Below, piece by piece: positions 1 through 5,357 of a stretch of DNA of 6,204 nt. How positions within the stretch are numbered: the stretch's first letter is position 1; the number at the start of each line of letters is the position of its first letter. The translations under genes and the position numbers were made by a program. Source of the DNA: Bacteroidales bacterium (GTDB lineage: Bacteria; Bacteroidota; Bacteroidia; Bacteroidales; JAADJA01); assembly GCA_030635465.1 (NCBI GenBank), contig DAOVYU010000073.1, positions 1 to 6,204 on the forward strand, read 5' to 3'. The notes beneath the pieces are model-generated. The model had not been told where the DNA came from. It saw nothing but the letters and a program-made list of their open reading frames with translations, and made no database searches.

Positions 1-245
1 ACCTTACTCGAAATGATCATTTGTGTATTCAATTCAGCTGATGAACCATCTGAGATTTCAAGGAACCGATTAAAATCTTTTGCTGAACTTTTTCTAGAAC
101 CTTCGGCAATATTGTTGGCAATAGAGCATTCACTTTTTCGATTCAGAATCGTCATCCCAAATTTTGCTTTAGCTGGGAAACTTTTTGTGAGACTGTAAAT
201 TTCAACAGCCTTTTGCCATACAATCAGTTTTTTATAGTTATGCAT
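1..245 (-). CDS. Four-helix-bundle protein (S23/IVP family), partial, C-terminus beyond left edge
   Basis: Translating the minus strand from the ATG at 245-243 gives 81 codons open to the window edge. The protein begins MHNYKKLIVWQKAVEIYSLT, then has a TKSFP turn, SIANNIAEGSRKS at about residues 41-53, and an acidic stretch with SSAELNTQMIIS. This is the usual order in the four-helix-bundle family named after the protein encoded in 23S rRNA intervening sequences: xYxxLxVWQKA, TxxFPxxxxFG, SIxxNIAEG, then ELxTQLxIA. The central segment is somewhat divergent (NRKSECSIANN where RRAxxSIPSN is usual). Family members are normally about 115-130 residues, so roughly two thirds is visible. The cellular role of the family is not established; the related Avd protein works with diversity-generating reverse transcriptases, but nothing of that kind is visible here. 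The start lies 46 bases after the stop of the upstream ATPase gene, with a heptamer repeat between them. Family assignment is strong; function is open. Confidence 0.88.
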   Translation of the reverse strand, partial: MHNYKKLIVWQKAVEIYSLTKSFPAKAKFGMTILNRKSECSIANNIAEGSRKSSAKDFNRFLEISDGSSAELNTQMIISSK

Positions 246-255
246 TTTATGTTTT

Positions 256-290
256 TTTGTCTAAGTACTAATGTCTAAATACTAAATACT
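256..290 (-). repeat. Degenerate 7-bp tandem repeat, five units, between ATPase and four-helix-bundle genes
   Basis: Read on the minus strand from 290, the spacer is a run of in-phase heptamers: AGTATTT (290-284), AGTATTT (283-277), AGACATT (276-270), AGTACTT (269-263) and AGACAAA (262-256). Each unit starts with AG followed by T or A, and most end in TT. The array begins two bases after the stop codon of the second ATPase and ends 11 bases before the ATG of the four-helix-bundle gene, so it fills nearly the whole spacer. It has no inverted symmetry that would make it a terminator. I recall similar AGTATTTAG-like runs in front of other four-helix-bundle genes in Bacteroidota, but this is memory, not a search. 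Confidence 0.7.
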
Positions 291-291
291 T

Positions 292-1032
292 TTAAGAACT
301 CCTTGCTAACTTCAAAAACACCTCATCCATATTTGTTGCACTAAAAGTTTTTTTTAATTCTGCAGGTGTATCAAGGGCATCAATGCGTCCATCAACCATA
401 ATTGAAACCCGGTCGCAATATTCAGCTTCATCCATGTAATGAGTAGTTACAAATACCGTAATACCACTTCGGGCCGTTTCATAAATCATATCCCAAAACT
501 GACGACGAGTAATGGGATCCACTCCTCCGGTTGGTTCATCCAGGAAAACAATTTTCGGTTTATGAAAAATAGCAATTGAAAATGCTAGTTTTTGTTTCCA
601 ACCCAATGGCAATGAAGAAATTAAAGCATCTTTTAAATGTGTAATTTGTAGGCTTTCAAGTAATTCATTCATGCGGGCTTTAATTACCTTACCCGACAAA
701 CCATAAATACCAGCAAAAAACCTAATATTTTCTTTAATGGTCAGGTTTTCATAAAGTGAGAATTTCTGACTCATATAACCAATATTCTTTTTGATTTTTT
801 CAGTTTGTTTATAAACATCGTAACCAGCAACTTCAACATCTCCTGATGTAGGTGCTGACAAACCGCAAAGTATTTTAATGGCAGTGGTTTTTCCTGCCCC
901 ATTAGCACCTAAAAATCCAAATATTTCACCTTCAAATACATTGAAAGTCAGGTGATCATTAGCTACAAAGCCACCAAACTTTTTCACCAGGTTCTCAACC
1001 TTAATGATGCTATTTTCAGAATTAGTTTTCAT
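292..1032 (-). CDS. ABC-2 exporter ATP-binding protein, second subunit (like the C-terminal half of YbhF)
   Basis: A cytoplasmic ATPase of 246 residues, the usual size for a single nucleotide-binding domain of the ABC-2/drug-exporter type. Visible motifs are the A-loop region around F19, Walker A GANGAGKTT at 42-50, Q-loop YMSQKFSLY with Gln89, signature-position SLPLGWKQ at 140-147, Walker B IVFLDEP with catalytic Glu166, D-loop GVD at 170-172, and H-switch His198 in TTHYMDEAE. The signature is LPLGW rather than LSGGQ. This form is typical of the C-terminal half of YbhF-like proteins and is probably native to the family. The ATG overlaps the end of the preceding ATPase gene by 11 bases, so translation is probably coupled. 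It is expected to pair with the neighbouring ATPase, the two together driving two ABC-2 permeases. No permease lies in the window: the next gene is an unrelated four-helix-bundle protein. Confidence 0.95.
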   Translation of the reverse strand: MKTNSENSIIKVENLVKKFGGFVANDHLTFNVFEGEIFGFLGANGAGKTTAIKILCGLSAPTSGDVEVAGYDVYKQTEKIKKNIGYMSQKFSLYENLTIKENIRFFAGIYGLSGKVIKARMNELLESLQITHLKDALISSLPLGWKQKLAFSIAIFHKPKIVFLDEPTGGVDPITRRQFWDMIYETARSGITVFVTTHYMDEAEYCDRVSIMVDGRIDALDTPAELKKTFSATNMDEVFLKLARSS

Positions 1033-1939
1033 CCTTCATCAATGCCATAAAGCAGTCTTCAATATCTGGAGTGATCTTTTGAAATTCAACCTGTTGATGC
1101 CCTTTATTAGTTAAAAATTCATAAATGTCTTCATAATTAATTTCCTGATTTGAAGCTAAATGAATAGCGTCCCCAAAGCGGTGTGCTGATATCGCTTCAG
1201 GGAAATCATTCAAATCATTATGCAGTGAATACATATCATCACTTAAAACCCGATATAAAGGGAATTTATATTGCTGAACAATTTTTTCAGGAGTATCAAT
1301 ACTTAATATTTGCCCTTTTTGCATCAAAGCTACCTTATCACATAAAGCAGCTTCATCCATATAAGGTGTAGATACGATGATGGTTATCCCTTTTTGCTGT
1401 AAATTTTTAAGCATTTCCCAAAATTCTTTCCTTGAAACAGCATCTACACCGGTGGTTGGTTCATCCAAAAAAAGCACCGTAGGTTGATGGATCAATGCAC
1501 AGGATAATGCCAGTTTTTGTTTCATGCCACCGGATAATTTTCCAGCTTTACGATTCTTAAAAGGCTCACTCTGCACGTAGATATCTTTTATTAAATCGTA
1601 GTTTTTCTGTATAGTAGTTCCGAAAATAGTTGCATAAAATTGCAGATTCTCTTCCACCGAAAGGTCATGATACAAGGAAAACCTTCCAGGCATATACCCT
1701 GAAATTTTTCGGATTGCTTTATAATCTTTAACCACATCAAATCCTTCAACTATGGCAATACCTGTATCAGCTAACAATAGGGTAGTTAAAATCCGGAAAA
1801 TGGTTGTTTTCCCTGAACCATCAGGTCCGATTAATCCATAGAGTTCATCTTTTTTTACCGAAAAAGAAATGTTTTCTATGGCTTTGACATCTCCATAACT
1901 TTTTGAGACCTGATTAACTACTACTGAGAAATCACCCAT
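1022..1939 (-). CDS. ABC-2 exporter ATP-binding protein, first subunit with C-terminal extension (like the N-terminal half of YbhF)
   Basis: A cytoplasmic ATPase of 305 residues. Motifs are the A-loop Tyr15, Walker A GPDGSGKTT at 38-46, signature LSGGMKQKL at 135-143, Walker B VLFLDEP with Glu160, and D-loop GVD at 164-166. Two switch residues are missing: the Q-loop reads YMPGRFSLY, with Gly85 where glutamine is usual, and the H-switch reads STPYMDEA, with Pro192 where histidine is usual. The GPDG Walker A and a lost H-switch histidine also occur in the N-terminal half of E. coli YbhF, as I remember its sequence. After about residue 225 there is an 80-residue extension ending in TPDIEDCFMALM; it matches in position the segment that joins the halves of YbhF. 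The gene starts 3 bases after the DUF2147 stop and overlaps the next ATPase by 11 bases. The probable role is the degenerate-site partner in a heterodimeric motor. Confidence 0.95.
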   Translation of the reverse strand: MGDFSVVVNQVSKSYGDVKAIENISFSVKKDELYGLIGPDGSGKTTIFRILTTLLLADTGIAIVEGFDVVKDYKAIRKISGYMPGRFSLYHDLSVEENLQFYATIFGTTIQKNYDLIKDIYVQSEPFKNRKAGKLSGGMKQKLALSCALIHQPTVLFLDEPTTGVDAVSRKEFWEMLKNLQQKGITIIVSTPYMDEAALCDKVALMQKGQILSIDTPEKIVQQYKFPLYRVLSDDMYSLHNDLNDFPEAISAHRFGDAIHLASNQEINYEDIYEFLTNKGHQQVEFQKITPDIEDCFMALMKDEN

Positions 1940-1942
1940 GAT

Positions 1943-2407
1943 TTATTGTGTCGTCCGTGTCCAGTATGTTGTTCGACCAATGAGTGAAATTCCAATATAC
2001 CCACGAACTTTGAGTTGATCCATTGCTTTCAGTTTCATATAGCAGGAATAAGTTTTTCCGCTTTTTGGATCATAAATATCACCTTCTTCCCAAAGACCAT
2101 CTCCTTCGTATTCAAAATCTGACATTAAAATAATTCCTTTTGTAGGTCTTTTTTTCAGTTCATCATCGGGATTATGTTTATCCAGCTTTGGTTTCCCCGT
2201 TTCTTCATCAATCGCGTTTTTTAGCCAAATAAGTTTACCGTAGTACTTACCATTTTCCTGGTAAATATGAACCTTGCCATCCTGTTCCTCATTTAACCAA
2301 TAACCTAAAATGTCATCGGTTGTATAATCTTGTGCCAGTAAATTTCCTGAAACAAATAAAATTGAAACTAATAGTGAAATTGTTGTTGTAATCTTTTTCA
2401 TATACAT
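1943..2407 (-). CDS. Exported DUF2147 family protein
   Basis: A protein of 154 residues. It has a lysine-led hydrophobic signal peptide (about residues 3-25, likely cleaved after LLA before Gln26), so it should act in the periplasm or outside the inner membrane. The mature part, about 129 residues, fits DUF2147. It opens with DDILGYWLNEEQDGKVHIY, then has YYGKLIWLKN, a charged segment with KPKLDKHNPD, GIILMSDFEYEGDGLWEEG, IYDPKSGKTYSCYMKL and KVRGYIGISLIGRTTYWTR at the end. The family is predicted to be a small beta-barrel of unknown biochemical role. An alternative start is Met3 at 2401, giving a more typical MKK beginning; neither start has a clear ribosome-binding site. The gene lies 24 bases after the adaptor gene and 3 bases before the first ATPase, well inside the exporter operon. 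This suggests, without proof, a role linked to the transported compound or the envelope stress it answers. Confidence 0.88.
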   Translation of the reverse strand: MYMKKITTTISLLVSILFVSGNLLAQDYTTDDILGYWLNEEQDGKVHIYQENGKYYGKLIWLKNAIDEETGKPKLDKHNPDDELKKRPTKGIILMSDFEYEGDGLWEEGDIYDPKSGKTYSCYMKLKAMDQLKVRGYIGISLIGRTTYWTRTTQ

Positions 2408-2409
2408 TG

Positions 2410-2430
2410 TTTTAAATTAATAATTTAAAA
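2410..2430. repeat. All-A/T perfect 9-bp inverted repeat in the adaptor-DUF2147 spacer
   Basis: TTTTAAATT (2410-2418) and AATTTAAAA (2422-2430) are exact reverse complements separated by the three bases AAT. The element nearly fills the 24-base spacer between the adaptor stop and the DUF2147 start. With no G-C pair the RNA hairpin would be weak, and no T-run follows it on the minus strand, so it is not a normal terminator. It could slightly tune translation or RNA decay between the two genes, or arise by chance in AT-rich DNA. Confidence 0.5.
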
Positions 2431-2431
2431 A

Positions 2432-3310
2432 TTAAAAGTTAACTTCTCCCGGCATTCCTATTTTCAGACTGCCATCATTTTTTACCTTTACTTTAACAGC
2501 ATAAACCATATTCACACGTTCCTCCTTGGTTTGAATTATTTTTGGAGTAAACTCTGCACTTTCTGAAATCCAGCTGATTTTTCCAGAAAGTTTGGTATTT
2601 GATTTTGCATCTTTATCAATCAGCACTTCTACCTCCTGGTTAATTTTAATCTGTGATAATTGACTTCCGCTCACATATACCCGTAAAATCATTTCGTGCA
2701 AATCAGCAATTTTATACAAAGGCTTTCCAAATGTTGTAATCTCATTTTCTTCAGCGTATTTTTCTAATACAATTCCTTCAATAGGATTTTTAATGTTGCA
2801 TTTTTTGATCGACTCTTCAATCTGTAAAATTTGTGTACCAATAACCTCAAGCTCAGTAACCACAGCAATATTTTGAGTTTTAATGGATTCTATCTGGCTG
2901 TTTACAAGATCAATTTGTCCGTTGATATCATCCAATTGTTTTTTGGTTGCTGCTCCATCTTTTAACAACTTTTCGATTCGATCCTGGTCAATGAGCAAGT
3001 TTTTCTTTAGTTGTTCCTGTACATCAATTTGTGATTGAATATTTTCAATACGTGATGAAATTGCCTTTTTTTGAGCTTTTAATTGCTTGCGTTTTAATAC
3101 ATAATCAATGGTATCAATTACCGCTACAAGTTTGTTGGCATTTATTACTTTTCCTTCTTCAACATTCAGTAGCAAAAGTTTACCATTGGCTTCAGAAGAA
3201 ACGATGATATCATCAACTTCAAAGTTACCATAAGCATCTGATAAGTCTTCACCACCTTTACAGGATGCCAAAACGATTGCGATTATTGGAATTAAATACC
3301 TTGTTTTCAT
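2432..3310 (-). CDS. HlyD-type periplasmic adaptor, predicted lipoprotein (YbhG-like)
   Basis: A membrane fusion protein of 292 residues linking the inner-membrane transporter to the TolC channel. The N-terminus is a lipoprotein signal with lipobox LASC, acylated Cys17 expected. Next comes the first half of the lipoyl-like domain (about 31-66, with EANGKLLLLNVEEGKVI), then a long alpha-hairpin coiled coil (about 70-170). Its turn has R111, L115 and T122 in DRIEKLLKDGAATKKQLDD, resembling the Arg-Leu-Ser tip motif used by MacA-like adaptors to dock TolC. The second lipoyl half is NPIEGIVLEKYAEENEI, and a beta-barrel region follows with SAEFTPKIIQTKEERVNMVY, a pattern I associate with the YbhG/YhiI group, ending KIGMPGEVNF. 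It is slightly shorter than YbhG (about 330). The start is an ATG 18 bases after the tolC-like stop, with an AT-rich upstream region and no strong ribosome-binding site. It is probably co-transcribed with its neighbours. Confidence 0.94.
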   Translation of the reverse strand: MKTRYLIPIIAIVLASCKGGEDLSDAYGNFEVDDIIVSSEANGKLLLLNVEEGKVINANKLVAVIDTIDYVLKRKQLKAQKKAISSRIENIQSQIDVQEQLKKNLLIDQDRIEKLLKDGAATKKQLDDINGQIDLVNSQIESIKTQNIAVVTELEVIGTQILQIEESIKKCNIKNPIEGIVLEKYAEENEITTFGKPLYKIADLHEMILRVYVSGSQLSQIKINQEVEVLIDKDAKSNTKLSGKISWISESAEFTPKIIQTKEERVNMVYAVKVKVKNDGSLKIGMPGEVNF

Positions 3311-3328
3311 TGTGATGAATTTTATTAA

Positions 3329-4609
3329 TTATAAGTTTCCTATTGTTGCTTTGTAATCTAACTTGGCTTTAGCCATTTGGATTTTATGAGCTTGTAAGTC
3401 GAGTTTTGATTTGGACTCAGCATTTAATTCTGTTAGATAATCGGTAGAGGTTATCACTCCATTATCAAGCTGTGAAGAAGTTGATTTCGAAATTTTTTCA
3501 CGCAATTCAATAATCTGAAGGTCCCTACCAATCATTTCCTCAATTTTTCTGATTTCGGCAATTTTATTCTGCAGGTCAATCCGGATATTTTTATCAAATG
3601 TTTCTTTTTGCGTATCAATAATTTTACTTTGAAGATCCAGGATATCCTTCTCTTTTCCACTACGGTTCCAATCCCAGATATTCCAGTGCAAACGTGCTCC
3701 AATCATATAAAAATCATCAAATTCTGGATTCAGCATATCGTATCCCGGACGGCCATATCCTGCCTGACCAAATGCTGATAAACGGGGTAATAATTTAGCC
3801 CCCAGAACCTTTTTGGATGCATCCAGTTTATTTTGCTGAAGTGTAAAAAGTAAATATTCAGGACGGTTATTTAAATAACCGCTCATGTCAATCGAGATAT
3901 CAGGCATTTCGAATGCAGTGCTTGTATTTAGTTCTAGAGCCGTAAATTCGTTTAAAATATCAATGGAGGTTTGAATTCCAATATTTAGTTCTGCAAGGCT
4001 TTGCTCAATCTGAATGATTTCGGCTTTTAATATATCTGCATTTGAAGCCAGGATAATTCCATTTTGAATGCCACTCTCCACATCCTTCAATTTTGCTGTT
4101 AAAACAGTTTTATGCAGTTCGATTATGTGCATGTTTTCCCGTAATAGCAATACATTAAAATATATCTGGTTAACCCTTTCCTTTAACTTATAAAGTTCAA
4201 TATCAATATTTTGTTGATCAATTTCAAGGTTGATCCCTTCAAGGTTTTTTTGACGACCAGTAATACTCCCATCATAAATCACCTGGTTTACATCCAGTGA
4301 TATTTTATACCAGTCTTTTTCAACTGTAGGAATAGGTTCCAATCCGGGTATAGTAGCATTTTGAAAAGGTGTTTTGGTAACATCTGATTGATAATGAATT
4401 TGACCATTTACCATCATTTCTGGCAAATAATTTTTGTTAAGATTTTTCATCTTTAACTCATTGGTCAATGGGAGTAATTCTTTTTGCCTAGTTAAGGGAT
4501 AGTTTTCAATGGCTTTTTGATAACAAAGGTCAAGTGTAATACTTTCCTGTGCGATCAATCCACCTGAAGCAAAGATATATAGCAGAATAGAAAAAATTAT
4601 TTTTTTCAT
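3329..4609 (-). CDS. TolC-family outer-membrane efflux protein
   Basis: A protein of 426 residues, a normal length for this family, predicted to form a trimeric channel spanning outer membrane and periplasm. It has a signal peptide (MKKIIFSILLYIF, likely cleaved after residue 20, before QESITLD). The mature protein shows the two-fold repeat of the family. The first half starts LDLCYQKAIENYPL, has strands around NGQIHYQSDV and DVNQVIYDGS, then long helices with GIQNGIILASNADILKAE (about 180-197). The second half has RPEYLLFTLQQNKLDASKK, strands in PRLSAFGQAGYGRPGYD and ARLHWNIWDWNRSG, then helices with LDNGVITSTDYLTELNAE. The repeated NGI/VI...D.L pattern is typical. The start ATG overlaps the TGA of the TetR gene (ATGA), so translation is probably coupled. 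As the first structural gene it gives this exporter its own outer-membrane exit rather than a shared TolC. Confidence 0.95.
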   Translation of the reverse strand: MKKIIFSILLYIFASGGLIAQESITLDLCYQKAIENYPLTRQKELLPLTNELKMKNLNKNYLPEMMVNGQIHYQSDVTKTPFQNATIPGLEPIPTVEKDWYKISLDVNQVIYDGSITGRQKNLEGINLEIDQQNIDIELYKLKERVNQIYFNVLLLRENMHIIELHKTVLTAKLKDVESGIQNGIILASNADILKAEIIQIEQSLAELNIGIQTSIDILNEFTALELNTSTAFEMPDISIDMSGYLNNRPEYLLFTLQQNKLDASKKVLGAKLLPRLSAFGQAGYGRPGYDMLNPEFDDFYMIGARLHWNIWDWNRSGKEKDILDLQSKIIDTQKETFDKNIRIDLQNKIAEIRKIEEMIGRDLQIIELREKISKSTSSQLDNGVITSTDYLTELNAESKSKLDLQAHKIQMAKAKLDYKATIGNL

Positions 4610-5220
4610 TTTTTCTTAATTGAGTTTATAATAAAATCACAGACCTCTTTTTTCCGTTCCTGAATAAATATTTCATACTGTTCTCTGTCTTCGTTGAATA
4701 TTACTCCCTCTAATATTGGTCTTGCCACAAATGGAAAGACACACATTGCTAGCATATTGACCATTAAATGCAACGGATTGACCGGCTCAATAATATCCTC
4801 AATAATTTCCTTTTCTACCTGATTTATAAAGAATATTGGATTGATACCTGAACTTTTTATAAGTTCCACCACACGATCCGGATTACGATTTAGTTCATGA
4901 ATTATAAAAGCAGGAATTAATGGATTTTCATTAATTATATCAATATAATTCCCTACAAATATCCTGATTTTATCAAACAATGAAATATCAGTTTTCACTA
5001 TCTCAATCAAGTTGGGAACTAGTTTTGAAAAAGTCTCTGTGAATACGGCTTCGAATAATTTATCCTTACTTCGGTAATAGTAATGCAGCATTGCTTTATT
5101 GATACCGGCTTCATCCGCAATTTCCTGCATTCGTGCTCCTTCCATCCCTTTTTTTACAAATACAATTTTTGCTGCCTCAAGAATTGCTTGTTCTGTATTT
5201 GTATCCTTATTTGTTGTCAT
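4606..5220 (-). CDS. TetR/AcrR-family transcriptional regulator, probable operon repressor
   Basis: A protein of 204 residues from the ATG at 5220. The N-terminal DNA-binding domain is clear: EQAILEAAKIVFVKKGMEGA leads into a helix-turn-helix at about 31-49 (MQEIADEAGINKAMLHYYY), followed by RSKDKLFEAVF. The rest (about 60-204) is the helical ligand-binding and dimerisation part, rich in Ile and Phe, and ends in a lysine-rich tail. The ligand cannot be read from sequence. A GTG at 5226 would add two residues (giving a reading that begins M-G-M); I prefer the ATG, since no ribosome-binding site supports the GTG. The gene is the first of the operon and overlaps the tolC-like gene by four bases. 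A perfect inverted repeat lies 37 bases upstream of the ATG, downstream of a candidate promoter, which suggests autorepression. Enterobacterial ybhGFSR also has a TetR regulator (CecR/YbiH) next to it, so the pairing is conserved in type. Confidence 0.95.
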   Translation of the reverse strand: MTTNKDTNTEQAILEAAKIVFVKKGMEGARMQEIADEAGINKAMLHYYYRSKDKLFEAVFTETFSKLVPNLIEIVKTDISLFDKIRIFVGNYIDIINENPLIPAFIIHELNRNPDRVVELIKSSGINPIFFINQVEKEIIEDIIEPVNPLHLMVNMLAMCVFPFVARPILEGVIFNEDREQYEIFIQERKKEVCDFIINSIKKK

Positions 5221-5256
5221 CCCCACTAATTGTATTTAAACAGGTGGTTTAATTTA

Positions 5257-5282
5257 TTGGTTTAACTATTTGGTTAAACCAA
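5257..5282. promoter_or_regulatory. Candidate TetR operator: perfect 10-bp inverted repeat, 6-bp spacer
   Basis: TTGGTTTAAC (5257-5266) and GTTAAACCAA (5273-5282) are exact reverse complements around the spacer TATTTG, 26 bp in all. Size and symmetry suit a dimeric TetR-family protein. The element sits between the candidate promoter and the TetR start codon, roughly where the transcript would begin, so a bound repressor could block initiation or early elongation. A third half-site-like GGTTTAAT lies at 5246-5253, in 13-bp phase with GGTTTAAC (5259) and GGTTAAAC (5272). Binding by this protein is inference. Confidence 0.75.
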
Positions 5283-5287
5283 GTGGA

Positions 5288-5319
5288 CAAAAATACTACA
5301 TGAAAACTCATTTGTCAAG
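5288..5319 (-). promoter_or_regulatory. Candidate Bacteroidota-type promoter for the exporter operon
   Basis: On the minus strand, CTTG (5319-5316) is followed after 20 bases by TATTTTTG (5295-5288). This fits the known Bacteroidota sigma pattern, a TTG/TTTG element near -33 and TAnnTTTG near -7. Transcription would start at about 5283, at the edge of the inverted repeat, leaving a leader of about 60 bases before the TetR ATG. Both motifs are short, so chance matches in AT-rich DNA are possible; position and spacing support the call. Confidence 0.6.
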
Positions 5320-5357
5320 TTTTGAGGAAAAAAACATTGGAAAAATATTGTAATTAC

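Noticed and set aside
13..198. Plus-strand open frame of 61 codons at the left edge
   Set aside because: It lies antisense to the well-matched four-helix-bundle gene and its translation resembles no family I know.
1..245. Diversity-generating retroelement, because Avd belongs to the same four-helix-bundle group
   Set aside because: No reverse transcriptase, template repeat or variable repeat is visible, and most members of the group are not Avd.
256..290. CRISPR-like array
   Set aside because: The units are 7 bp, degenerate and without spacers.
1183..1371. Plus-strand open frame of 62 codons
   Set aside because: It is inside the first ATPase gene on the opposite strand and shows no domain or start signal.
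292..1939. The first ATPase as a decayed pseudogene because of its missing Q-loop and H-switch residues
   Set aside because: The frame is intact, with Walker A, Walker B and signature preserved, and a similar loss of the H-switch histidine is known to me in the N half of YbhF.
5327..5357. Possible terminator after the DUF4837 gene (GTAATTAC palindrome at 5350-5357 and a seven-T run on the minus strand at 5334-5328)
   Set aside because: The palindrome is short and all but two pairs are A-T, and the T-run is not placed directly after a stable stem.
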